Positions 44,243 through 56,600 of a stretch of DNA of 64,000 nt are shown here, piece after piece (position 1 is the stretch's first letter; each line of letters begins with the position of its first letter). This stretch comes from Notospermus geniculatus. Lineage: Eukaryota > Nemertea > Pilidiophora > Heteronemertea > Lineidae. Location of the stretch: contig NMRB01000023.1 of the NCBI GenBank assembly GCA_002633025.1, forward strand, positions 791,486-855,485, given 5' to 3'. Below the pieces are notes generated by a model. It saw nothing but the letters and a program-made list of their open reading frames with translations, made no database searches and was not told where the DNA came from. A program made the position numbers and the translations under genes.

Positions 44243-47200
44243 TGTTTCTGAAATTAAATTTCTGTAGTGTACATGTAGATGGATGCTTGAATTAGAACGT
44301 GGATGAATTTCGTAAACAGAAAATTAATACCACCTCAGTTCATCATTCGGTTGCATACATACCATCGCATTCTAACCTTTTGTCACTTCTTCGATTCAAA
44401 TCGTACATCATAATCAACTCACAGCAACCATCATACAAGTCACCTCATATTCGGCAAGAACCAATTTGCCATCTTATAAATTATTCTGTTTGAATCCTGG
44501 AGATGCTGATGTGACTACTTTGCCATCTTCATCTCATTTCTTAATTAACATCACCATTAAATTAACTAAGATTCCGATGAGCTTCATTCCAGGTGGGAGA
44601 CTCGAACAGTACATCTGGTCCCAGGGTGGTTGACATCCGTGCACGATTGCGCGCCGCCTTTCCCAAGATTCGGTGGTACCACTCCCAGGCGAGAGAAGAT
44701 TGAGTGACCTCAAGAATGACCCAAAATGGCACCCAAACTGCCATGACTTTGCCAAGTGTTTGTGAAAATCATAGACCGGAGGTAAAACAGATACTAACTT
44801 GTTTCGGGATGCAATCTCTGGTAATAGCTGCCTTCCCATTTCGCCCCCTTTCGCAATTCGCCTTCCAATGATTAGTCTCGGTTGGGAATTCGCTGCAGAG
44901 TTTTTTAGGGGCGAAATGGGAATAAACCTTGGTGATTTCATGAGACGCCAGTAGAGATACAGAAAGATTTTACGAAATAAATCCTGCCTGGAGTCCACTC
45001 CAAGGCACAGAATTATAAATTTTTGACCCCGGTTTTTCGAATTTCATTTCGTGGACGCTTTGTAACCAACGTGAGAACCTTTCTCCCGTTGCACCTCTAA
45101 GTCCTTCTTCGTGCTGTGAAGTGCTGTCATTCGAATCCTCGCATTGACTAGCTAATTATTGTATTAACATCTTCCGTGATCACAGCCTCGGGGTGAGAGT
45201 GAGGTGTCATCAGTTTGCCTATTTTACAATTAAAAATCACAATAGTAAGCCGACCTGTTCTTGTGGGGGAAGGGGAAACCGCCTGAGGGTCCTGCAGCAT
45301 TTGGCTAGCCATGAAGGAGGTCGCTTTTCCGTGACAGGAAAGTGAGGTCTGATTAATTATCTTTGGGATTAGTTGTAACATCTTTAATGGGCTAATACGC
45401 TAATAACAGTACTTGATCATAAAAACTTAAATTTATTGAATACATTTTCCATGCCCTGAATGTTAGTGTGGCCTATTCGCCACCATCCTTTCCAAGACGA
45501 AATCCATGGAAATGAAGAGACGCATTTCCATTTGCTTGAGAATTTACGATGGGTAGCCTTCTTGAAATAAGGTCTGCTCCTTTATAGCAGAGCTCATTTC
45601 GTCTGCTAAGTGATGGTGGCAAATTTTGAAAATGTCCATACTTGACCATCGACTCTCAGCGGTGATACGACCAACATTATTCGAGCGCATGGCTTGTAAT
45701 AGATATTTTAGTTATTTGTATAAAAATGGCAATCAACGTCGGTACCAATGAAACAATTTTATTTTCCTCAGAGGAATGCACCTTTTCCAATTATCAGAAG
45801 TAAAAAATTGAAACCAGACTTTGTACGGCAATGGCTTAAGATATACCTTGTGTTCGAATAATTTTGGCTACCAGTTCTCCTCGGCACCAGGCCCTGTACA
45901 TACACATACATGTACTGTATCGTAAATTGAATGATTTTTTGTGTGTAATTTTTTCTTCTCATGAACAGCGTAAAATATCCATTCTAATTCCAAACACTGA
46001 TAGATGCCCAAATGAACTGACAGAAATTAGTAGTATCAAACCCACTCAGCCGTAATAAGACGTCTCAATCCTTTCCATCTAACAAAATGCCCGGGGATAT
46101 ATTTACCAATTCCATCCAGTCCATTCCAAATACAACTACAGTGACAGGTTAACATCCTTCAACTCTTCCGATTTCAATTTTATTCAACGGAATGAGAATT
46201 GGTAAGCAGTGGATAATGACTCGCTAATAAGTTTGACACACAAAAGATCATCAACCATTGTTTGGAGGCCACAAAGTCGACGCATCAAGTTTCACAAGGA
46301 AAAGTCGTCTGCCAGTCTATAGAATCCTTCCGCCATCTTGCCGGCTGTATACTCTCGAGGCAGCGTTAATCCGTATTGGGCTCGGTCGGGTCGTGTTGCT
46401 TGCCATGCTGCCCTTTAAATGGATAAAAGCTTTAGAGATGACTATACCCTTTGATATATCCTAATATTGAGCCCCAGAAGACCAGGGGTAACTAAACGCG
46501 CTGTAATGAACCATGCAAACATTGTTCACCGTCGTTCCTACATCGGGCTCTTCCTTTCATTGCTATGTCAGAGAGGGTGGAAATCTGAGATCAAACTTTA
46601 GATTGCTGGGCATACTGTCAATATATATGTAAGTCCAGAGAGGAGAAAAAAAGGGTCTCCGAGTGAAAACAATATAATTCAAACGTTAAGAGCCAATCGT
46701 CTAAGATTGCTCTATCGAGGGAGCTACTCCTTCCAAGGACAAAAGGATGTAGTAGGATTCTAAGGGCCGTTGTTCTTTGTGAGACGGCTGTGCCTCTCTT
46801 GAGAACATGAAAAAAGGGTTATTGACAAGGAAGACATAACCAGTATCCTCTTCGTTATACTTTATAAGATATATTTTCCTATAGGGCATTTTGTCCATGG
46901 TCGTCAGATTTCTCTGAAGAAGTGTAACTAGTGACGGAAGTCGTCCACGGAGATGGATGTCGCTGAAGCCGGCTGACCATCACCAGAGAATGATGCTGAT
47001 AACAAAGTACAAAGTGAATGTGAGAGGACGGTGTTGTCAGAATCGACATTCCATCTCATTTTTCATTTCTTTCTTATATAATTTATCATCAGTTTTTGGT
47101 AAAAATGTAAATCGCAACGACCTTAGCGTCGAGAGTATATTTTTTAGACTTATTTAGTAATAGAAGGAGAAACATACAATTTTTTGGGATAATTACATGT

Positions 47201-48250
47201 AAGTAAACATTAAAATGGACACACAACAGTTTGGTCTAAGGGTCCGCTGAACTTGGATTGTCCGATAGAGTGTCCGTTTCATAAGGTTGGCCATTCTGAA
47301 ATGGTATCTCACCGTTTCCTGTTGGTGGGTTCCAGCATGATATGCCTTGTGCTTTATGTAAGCTATCAGCAAATAAGTTCTCGAATCGAGTCATAGTGTC
47401 TCATATACCCTTTCCACCTATTGTCTTTATCATAGTTTAGACCCTTCGCCAAGGAAACGTACCGTAATGACAGGAAAATTGAAATAAATTGCTGGAGCTA
47501 TCCAGATAACAGACCAATCTACCCTGCACATTTCTATATACTCAGGGTGTGGCTTCTTGAAACGCCATTTAAAGGTGTGTTGTCTGACGGATTGCTTCTC
47601 GCAAAATTAGGTAATTTTGGCAGAGTTTAGCCTTAGCCAGGTTATTTGTGCCTTGTGTTCCTGGCAATTTTTATATATCCAAATATCTAACGTGATTCTA
47701 TCATCTCAATCCGTTAGCCGAAAATTATGTTGGACACATCGTTTTACAGTAGAATAGGAAGTGTAAAACTGGCTGAGGCGAAATTTCCTTTAAGCACCTC
47801 CTAGCCATATTTCTATATTAGACCAAATTAACTGACGCATTGGTTGATTTATCCGTGATTAACATAATGAAAATGCACTTCATGTTTGAGCATTGACGAC
47901 GCCTAGTCACGATATTCGCTCTTTACGCATCAAAAAATGAAGCGCAATCGTTTAGCCTGAGCGTATGCTTGATGAGGCAACCAGTCACCGTTAGCAAAAG
48001 CTCGAGCGCGATTTGGGTGAGCAATTTGTCTGGTTCAACTCACTATCAGTAAGCACACCCTACAAACGCCACCAATAAGTCTTCCATCTGATGGTAGGCC
48101 GACACAGGACATCCCGTATTTATTGTTACATGTATGTCATGAGGAAAAAAATTCATTTATTTCAAATTTCTCGTTCGGGAAATTGGATGGTATCTGTTTT
48201 TGATGGTATTCATAAAAGTTAGCAAATGCTTTTACTTAAGATTTCCACAG

Positions 48251-48497
48251 CAATGGGTCATATGAATAAAGAATAGCAAATGCTTTTACTTGAATTTTGC
48301 AATACAAATGTACTAGGCAATTCTGTACAAGTCTGAAGTAAAAGCATTTGCTAGTCTTTATTCATATGACCCAATGGGTAACATGAATAAGGACTAGCAA
48401 ATGCTTTTACTTCAGGTTTGTACAGCATTCCCTAGTGCATTTGTATTGCAAAATTCAAGTAAAAGCATTTACTAGTATTTATTCATATGACCCAATG
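48251..48497. mobile_element. Two MITEs of the CATTGGGTCATATGAATAAA family, head to head
   Basis: Unit 1 (48251-48376) and unit 2 (48372-48497) abut and share a central CCAATGGG. Their interiors are in opposite orientation (TGCAATACAAATG in one, CATTTGTATTGCA in the other). A partial third arm follows at about 48525-48550, and another partial arm precedes at 48210-48240. Confidence 0.8.
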
Positions 48498-48571
48498 TCC
48501 AATGTAATCGTACATGTACTACACAACTTGAAGTAAAAGCGTTTGCAAGTTTTTTTTAAATATTAGCCACA

Positions 48572-48689
48572 GGCCCGTATTTTAGAATGCTCCTCAAAGT
48601 AAGGGAGTTCCTCAAGGCTATTGTTCTCCTGTTGAGAACAATAGCCTTGGGACCTCCTTTACCTTGAGGAGCATTCTAAAATATGGGCC
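48572..48689. mobile_element. Palindromic MITE, GGCCCGTATTTTAGAATGCT family, copy 2
   Basis: Same ends and organisation as 41120-41236. The centre (GTTCTCCTGTTGAGAAC) forms the loop. Confidence 0.88.
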
Positions 48690-49933
48690 ATTGACTCGTC
48701 TTCCTCGATGGTCCACTATCCTCATGGCCTTTGTTGACATAAGTATTTCATGGGCGGTCCAACTATTGTTGGGTGTAGGCTTATAGGCGAACAAAAGGTA
48801 GAGCGTAACACGAATGAATAGGCAGGCTGGTTAAAGGGTGGTTCATAATGCTATTGTTCGCTCTTCCTTTTCCATTGTTATTTGTCGTGCAATGTTTGGC
48901 TGGGGGAGGGGGCAGCTATTGTTTCTATATGTATTATTATGTAATGTAGACGGAATGAAAAGTTTTATTGGTATGCTGCCTTCAAATCCCTTGGCTTTTT
49001 ACACTCTCGTATCTTGTTGAACTCACGGTTTCATCACGCTGGCACACTTGCCAAACGGAACCAGTGAAAACTGCCGGAGACGATCAACGTCAAAAACGAT
49101 GGTCTTCAAGAATATTACAATGCTAGAACAATAACCCACCAGAGTCTTCTGTGTTAATCTTTTTCCTGACAGGCAAAATGGAACTTTCATTTGAGTATTT
49201 CAGCACAAGTCGGCATCGCGAACTGCGTACATTCTCTGCTGCAGTATGTATGTCTGCAGAGATGTTTCCGTTTACTTAAGTTGGATTGATCCGGTAATGG
49301 CCGCCGCGGGGCCCCCTGTCCCACCACATGGCGAGTTCGAGATGACGTGCTGCGGACTTGGTCGTCTTTCACGCGGGGCTATCCCAAGCGGGCTGTCAAC
49401 ATCTCACTCTGACAACTTACAAACGACCCAGCCTCACCAGTGCCTATTGTGAGAGTGATACCCCGTAATTACCACACTTCTGTGACCAGTTCTCTGCGAT
49501 CAGGTCCATTTTATGACTTGAGATCTACTTCACAATTCTGATGGAATATTGCGCTCCTGGGAGTGAATGGCGTTTGGGGAATTTCTATAACATTAAGTCA
49601 TGAAATGGTGAAGTTTTCGGAGGATGCGTTGGATGGCTCTAGCCCCTGAATGCTCTTACATTGTTTCTTAGGTCTTGATATTGATATACAAAGGGCGTAA
49701 AATACAAAATACCCTCCGTTTGACAATGAGAATAAAAATCTTGACCTTCATGTATTTATGTTGAGATGGAACCATTATATTGTACATGAATCGTTACCGG
49801 ACTGTTATACAAAAATTCATGGACTGCCATAGGCCTAAAAAGTTTTTGAACCCCTTTCCCTTGGAAAAACTATGAACCGCACTTTAGGCCTGGACAACAT
49901 CCTTCGTGACGTTGTAACCAGGTATTGCGAAAA

Positions 49934-50093
49934 TAGGGAGTTTAAGACGAATTCGAACGATAAACGTTAACTTTACGACAACGTTATTTTTTGTACCGAA
50001 ATGCAATATATAATCTGGTAAATTCGAAGTATGAAAACTTATATAACGTTGTCGTAAAATTAACGTTTATCGTTTGATTTTTTAAACTCCCTA
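49934..50093. mobile_element. MITE with TAGGGAGTTTAA ends, copy 1
   Basis: TAGGGAGTTTAA ... TTAAACTCCCTA, with inner arms AACGTTAACTTTACGACAAC and complement. It starts and ends with TA, consistent with a TA target. Confidence 0.85.
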
Positions 50094-51069
50094 ATTGCCA
50101 AGTAGGCCTATCATTATTCGCTGATAAATACTAGTACCCTACCGAAGCTTGTGATCGATAAAACGCTGAACTCAGCCTGTACAGAGTTCGTTTCAAAAGA
50201 AAAACATTTTTATTCAAAAAATACAATTTTTGGTTGTTTTCGAAATCGTCACATACATGTACATGTTTGAAGACATCTATAATTTCTCATTTCTTTTGCA
50301 CTGTTTCGACATAATTTGATAAAAGAAGATTAGAAGGTTAGAAGTTGGAAACCAGGGATTCTATCTTATCTTTTATATGGCACTATAGTTAGGCTACTTT
50401 CTTATTTTTCTCTTATATTTTTTTATTGACTTATTTGGTTGGCCTGTGCGCTGGTGTCTTCCTGACCCCCTGCACAGCCTGACCGTACATTCTCATAATT
50501 GCCGTACTTCCGTTTCTTTTCTTGTCAATTGGAATGCAAATGAAATGTAAATTCACGAGAATATGAGTAGAGTCTGCTCACTCTCGTCCTCGATAATCTA
50601 TTTTGTTTAGATAATAAACCTATTACATGTATGTAAAAATGCATCATATCATACCATCCATGGTAAAAGTTTTAGATCATTTTAGTAATTTATTGACCAA
50701 AAATCCAACACAGAGCACAAAAACGACACACACAAATAATAGTAAAGCAAAAAGTCGTCTCCAAATCTCGCAAAATTGTAGTACTTGGCCAACAGGTTCT
50801 TTGAGGTAGGCTAATTACCATTAGTTTTCATTCAAAAACTCACTGACTTGCAGATTTGCATCTTGAGTGATGACCTTCACTTTGAACGAGTAAATCACTT
50901 TCAGCAACGAACGATTTTGCCGTGAAATCTCTAGATCGTATCAAAAAATCAATGAAATAGTATTGGAATGGTTCGACACTGCATTGGTGATAGAAAATTT
51001 GTTGGAGACCGTTTCTGTGATATTTTAGCGAGTTTCGGAAAGCTTCTCGTGATGCTGGTAACTCTCCCG

Positions 51070-51391
51070 TAAGGTCCGTTTGCACTACAGCGGTTCCCAC
51101 CGCGGTGGTGCGGTTTTCACTGGCATTGGGATAATCAGCTCGGTAAATATTTTGCCAAAACATCGAAGGGCTCTCCAAAACCCATGGAAACCGCACCGCT
51201 CATCGAAAAACGCGACGGAAACCGCTAATAGGGAGTTTAAGAAATAAAAGGATAAACGTTAACTTTACGACAACGTTATTTTTCATACTGCGAATTCACC
51301 AATGCATTTCCGGTACAAAAAATAACGTGGTCGTAAGGTTAACGTTTGTCTTTTGATTCCTTAAACTCCCTATTTGTGGAAACGGGCTTTA
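51070..51391. mobile_element. Older inverted-repeat element disrupted by a nested MITE
   Basis: The left TAAGGTCCGTTTGCAC..AGCGGTT pairs with the right end once the insert at 51229-51372 is removed (complement TAAAGCCCGTTTCCAC..AGCGGTTTC). Internal CACCGCGGTG-type sequence is also inverted. Confidence 0.65.
51229..51372. mobile_element. MITE with TAGGGAGTTTAA ends, copy 2 (nested)
   Basis: Same ends and inner arms as 49934-50093, inserted in the opposite orientation: TTTCATACTGCGAATT here, AATTCGAAGTATGAAA there. It lies inside an older element's right arm. Confidence 0.85.
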
Positions 51392-51862
51392 ACGGTGGCC
51401 AATCGGAACGAAGTATTTTTCCTCGCACGTTGAATCTTCCGTCAAATTCAGTTTCGTGTTTGTTAAAAAAATGTACGTATTGAAAATTTGAAAAATTCAA
51501 ATGATTTGTACACCTTGGTTAAATATCTACCACTCACGAGGCCTATTAAATAAAGTCTAACTCAACTAGGCCTACTTACATGTACGACCCCGAGTTTGTT
51601 TCAGCCACTCTGTGGATTACGGCAGATCCATGCATGGAATTTACTTTTAGAATTGCGAAGTGCAACATATGATGGGAGGTGATTTTCAAAACGCAGTGAT
51701 GGCGCCAATCAAGTCCTGGTAAGTGACTTGTAAAGGCACAGTTTCTGGGCCCTAATGAACTAAACTAAAGAGACATAATACCGATGTTTCTGGAGCAATC
51801 GGCTGAATACGCAACTTCGAAGACTTAATCCACGAGCATGGACTCTTAATTAACTGCGAAGT

Positions 51863-52030
51863 GCGTGGTCTGTGGACCTAATCCTATGCCCCTACTACTG
51901 GTCAATGGATAATGCGACAAACTGAACTGCATGGCGACTGGCAAATGCGTGGTCCGTGGACCTAATCCTAGGCCCCTACTAGTGGTCAATGGATAATGCG
52001 ACAAATTGAACTGCATGGCGCTGGGGATCG
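51863..52030 (+). repeat. 84-bp tandem duplication
   Basis: GCGTGGTC(T/C)GTGGACCT at 51863 recurs at 51947, with the following GCCCCTACTA and TCAATGGATAATGCGACAAA. A few substitutions separate the two units. Confidence 0.9.
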
Positions 52031-52285
52031 GTCTCTAATTTGACGGGTTTATCGCCAGTGTTTTAATTGACTGCCCTAAGAAGTCAAGTACATTGTATGG
52101 GTCGGCGGGAAATATGTTTAGATTGGAGTAAATATTACAATCGCCCGTAATTATTTGCAATTAGAAAGCTAGTGTGAAATTAATAAAAAGATTTTGATTT
52201 AGGAAAAGCGAACCAATAGTCGCAAATCTTCTCCACATCAAGCGATAGGGCCGAAGTGCGCTGGAAACGGGAAATTTAGGGGCAC

Positions 52286-52311
52286 ACAGACAGACAGACA
52301 GACAGACAGTA
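52286..52311 (+). repeat. CAGA microsatellite
   Basis: About six units of CAGA/GACA. A short CACA tract follows at about 52816-52828. Confidence 0.9.
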
Positions 52312-53220
52312 TTATGAAAAGACCTCAGAAACAACACAACGGGAGGGAAGTATAGCGGGCGGTACAAATCTGCAGTTTAGGAAGGATTAATACAGAATTA
52401 GCAACGCCTTCATAATAAGCCTCTGTCACCTACATGTAAGAATGGTAAGCTCGGGCCAAGGAAGAGCTGGACACACCCGTGGAAAAGACGCCTGTGTTTC
52501 AAAATTGAAAATACAGACGCTGCCTAGTCCTGAAACGTTCTGCGGTTGGACACCGCAAATCAAGGCCCAGATATGCAACCGTCTGAAGTAGCGGGGGTGG
52601 CAGGTCTCCACCCGTGCGCACCTGTCATCGCGCCGCCGGCGTCCGTCCCGTGACCCCCGCTCCCGTAACCAGATCACAGCACATGGAACGGATGGCACAA
52701 GAGAGAAAGAAGCACGTACTTTATGCATACATCCAACATGTACTTAAACACAGAGTATCCAAGTAAAATTAGGAAAGTTATCCAAAAATGAGCGCACAAC
52801 CAGACCGACTTCTCCAACACACACACACCACATTCGCACTGGCAACGAACGGCAAACAAAGACACACGCTAGCTCGCCTAATTTTATTGCACAAGAAATA
52901 AATCTAAATTATTCATTCCGCTGGAAACCCAGCACATATGCGAAAATATAGAAGACTAGGGAGAATCCGGGGCATTAGATTTAGGTCTCTTAGGTGATTT
53001 TGGTTCGAATTGAGAAGGCTTATTTTCCTGGTGGGAGCCCTTGGACAGGTCTCCACGGTCCTTCACGGCCGCACGCGACTACTTATAATGTGATCAGCTT
53101 CAGTTTGAACCACGGTGTGGGCCGTGTCATAGCGAGCATAGTCATCAGTCAACGCGCCACAACAATATGCGTCAACCAAGAAAACAACCCCATGGCTAAT
53201 TTGATGCTAATCCGATGATG

Positions 53221-53635
53221 AGCTATGTGTCTATTCGCGTCCGCCGATGCGTTCCCGTTGGAGGCGTCGATCCGCAGGACGGACTTCTCGCGACAAAGGG
53301 GCGGCGCTAAAACCTGGAAGATCGATTCGGCGCTCGGATTGGCTGTGCGGATGAGGCTTTAGGTGTAGCCTTAGACATCCCATGGGCTCTGAGGTCCATT
53401 GGGAAGCGAGAGTCACTGCTAACACTTGATAGTAACAAAGGAGGGGCCCAAGAGATTCGGAACTACGACGGGAACCACACTTCCTCGCTCGATGGTAATC
53501 ACCTCCCCGCTTGCCTGCCCCTCATAACCCGTAGTTATTACACGAGCGCACTCATTCTGGCTTTCTAAGTGATTGTATCACATAGTTAAATTGCCCCCGT
53601 GTGCCATCGTATTCTCTACTAACGCAGCGTTTTTA
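53221..53635 (+). promoter_or_regulatory. Putative EBF/COE promoter and 5' UTR
   Basis: The first part is GC- and CpG-richer than its surroundings. It contains two inverted CCAAT boxes (GGATTGGCTG near 53336 and TCCATTGGGA near 53396) and a CCCATGGG palindrome at 53379-53386, which fits the EBF core CCCNNGGG. Assignment rests on position before the first coding exon. No TATA box is apparent, and a 5' non-coding exon further upstream is possible. Confidence 0.45.
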
Positions 53636-56600
53636 ATGTTTGGGATTCAGGATAGCCTGCCTTCACGGGGCCCTGTGACTAATTTGAAGGAAGAGCCGCT
53701 CTCGAGCCAACTGGGGAACGTGAGAAACTGGATGCAGCCCACAGTGGTCGACCAGGGTGCCACGAGGTTAGTTCTGATTTTCTCTAAGGTCTCTTATGGA
53801 CCGCCAATTGCGTTTACAATGCTCGTTCGGGCGATTCCGCTTCGCGGGTTGCTTCCGGAAGCTCCTTTAGGGTTGCTTCGCCGCTTGTGTACACCTCTGC
53901 GGCAGTCTCACTCAATGTTGCCATTTGAATGAATACCTTTGCTTTGCTTTGCTTGTCATTTGCACATTCAGCTGAAAAGCATCCCAGCGCTGTGGCCTGT
54001 TCTATCCCCAGCGATTTCCTGGTGTGTTACACGGTTTAATCAGCGTGGTGACTCAGGTGATGTTGCAATGTGAACGGAGCATCGTAAACGCTAAAGTAGC
54101 GTAGGAGGTGTCCCAAAATTGCCACCAATACATCATCCGATGTACTTTCCTAGCGTGGTCACTGTTTGTGTAAACAATCGTGTGTCATGTATCGTAAACG
54201 TTGTAAACATTCAAAAATTGCCATGCTAGATGAAACGTACCCGTTATTTGCCCCTGAGGTACCGTTTCAGCATGCTAGAAACCCCTCAGTGCCCTTGTAT
54301 GTTCATTGACCACGTTTATTGCCATCCCAGGAGGTGTTCGTTTGCCAAACGGAACCTGAGGGACCCGGGCCGTCTCGTGACATCATAACACAAATCATTC
54401 TTATAATTGGTCCCTAGATGGGCCTTAGTTCTCTGAAGTGGAGGCTAGAAGCTTGCTCCAAATCCCTCACAGGTTGTCTTAGTGTAAATTTATTGCCATC
54501 TCCTGTGGTCTGTGATATGTTACATGCATTACATTCGGGACTTTAAAGGTTATTTGGGATCATAATCAAATTTGGATGATTTCTTAGCATCTATCGCCAC
54601 CAAAGCCAAATTGATGCCTATTCGAATGTAACGTTCAGCCACATTTTTCTTCCTGTCGTAAAAATATTCCTCTGGTGAAGTATTCAGAAATGTACGTTTA
54701 TGACAGGGATGTTTGAATTGTTGTTCAAAAATTATCAAATGTTATTCTTAGACTAAACTGTAACTTCCTTTTGGAATTCATGTTGCAGTCATTTTTAAAC
54801 AAAGAACATACAACTCCTGTCTCTCCTCTTGGCCTCTTTCACGTGTATCGTTTCTGACAACGCCTGTCACAATGTCATCCACTGTAAACATATCCCCGGT
54901 TAATCCAGGGCTGATATATGCGAATTTAATAGTCTGCAGATATAGATCGGTTTAAACCTCCAGTCGTTTTACACTGGGACCTGTTTACATTCTCAATACA
55001 GTCAGAATTCATACTCTTAGAGTGTACCTACGGGAGGTTTCGATGTAAAAGCCTTTATTGTCGTCGGTGTTGTATCTTAGTCCCCATTTCCCTTTTGTAA
55101 GTGGAGCGAACGAACTAAACGGGGACCTCAATCTTATAAAGTCCCCATTTCCCTTTTGTAAGTGGAGTGAACGAACTAAACGGGGACCTCAATCTTATAA
55201 AGTCCCCATTTCCCTTCTGTAAGTGGAGGAAACTAACTAAACGGGGACCTCAATCAAGCCATTTGACTTTAGCCAAATGAGGGTGAAAACTTTGCGAAAA
55301 AACACCTTGCAAGTCCTGTCCGATACCACCCTTAAACTAACAGAAGTCAGGAAAACAGATGGCAAATTTTTTACAAAGTCTTTATAAGTAAAGTTGGACA
55401 GATGACAATCACAGAACCTTAGATTCACTTTTCTTGAAGCAATTTCATGCGTTTTTTCCATTGTGGTTACAATAGCAATCCTACGTCAGTTTGCAGTTTA
55501 GAAACCTGTTCCATAACAATCTCTGGTACTCGAATCGCTCAGTGGCCTTTAGGCCGATCTGGAACATTTTGTTTCCTATCCAATGATGTTCATCTAATTT
55601 ATCTTGCGGATGAAAGTTTTATTATGCATGTAATCTTATCATTCTTGCCAGTGGAGGCTGACTTGATATGTCGACGTATTAAATATTGAAGATCATTTTC
55701 TTCTTAGGAAACCTCTCCATCCTTGGCCTATCTCAGCGCATGAGGCACGATGGTTCCAATATTACCGAAATTATAGTACAACCACAGCTTTTTTCCTTAT
55801 AAAATGTCATTCAAAACTCAGTTTATTTGCAACGCCTGTTGTCTACTCATTTTGAAAACAAGGGTATGTCGTGAAAACCACCTAAAATGGTTACTCTACA
55901 AGTTACAAAGTGATCAAATCTGATACAAGATGATTTGCAGTGTATTACGTGACAAGTCAGAAAAGGTGTGTCTTTGTCATTGATGGTATCATATACTAAT
56001 TGCGGAATATTAGCTTCCAAATTGCAGCATTGCAGCATCGTGAAGTGTTCTGACAGAGGTGTGATTCCGTTATTGTTATTTCAAAACAATGATCCGGCAT
56101 ATGATATGAAGGGTTTTTTCTCCTAAATTCAGGTGTCATCATTGATGATCCTTCATCATAAAGCCGCCCATACACGGCGCAATATTATTGCACAATATGG
56201 GGCCCAAATGGGTGGTCGTGTGGCTTCCGCATGATGGGAAGAAGAAAGATTGGCAATAATATTGCCCATTGTGATCCTCATATTGTGCAATAATATTGAT
56301 CGTGTATGGGCCGCTTAAGAGTGGGGAATTGCTCAGTTTCCATTGCAAATTATACTCTAATTGTTTAGTTCGGGACATTCGCAAGAGATAATGGATATGT
56401 GGTTAGATTACGTATATTATAACTCTGATCAAAAGTACATATTACGTCCAAAAATGGTGGTTCATACCTGGCCACTTCCGAAGCAACAAAAACATAGGCT
56501 GCAAGTTCCTTCAGTACAACTCCCTGAATAGCAACTACAGCATTAGTTGGGAGACAACATTGGGAATGAGATTCATCGGTATGATATATATACATACATA

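Larger units (their letters stand above)
40527..53635. other. Gene-poor stretch upstream of EBF/COE
   Basis: No exon is recognised in 13 kb. It holds the MITEs and tandem repeats listed separately. The longest open frame, 154 codons at 44534-44998 (-), has no domain. A GC-rich patch at about 42300-42440 has no recognisable identity. The unique stretches (for example 45400-48150 and 49000-49900) could contain regulatory DNA of the EBF gene, but this cannot be shown here. Confidence 0.5.

Noticed and set aside
44534-44998. 154-codon minus-strand open frame
   Set aside because: No recognisable domain or splice context. It overlaps a short inverted repeat around GGGGCGAAATGGGAA, and its length is possible by chance.
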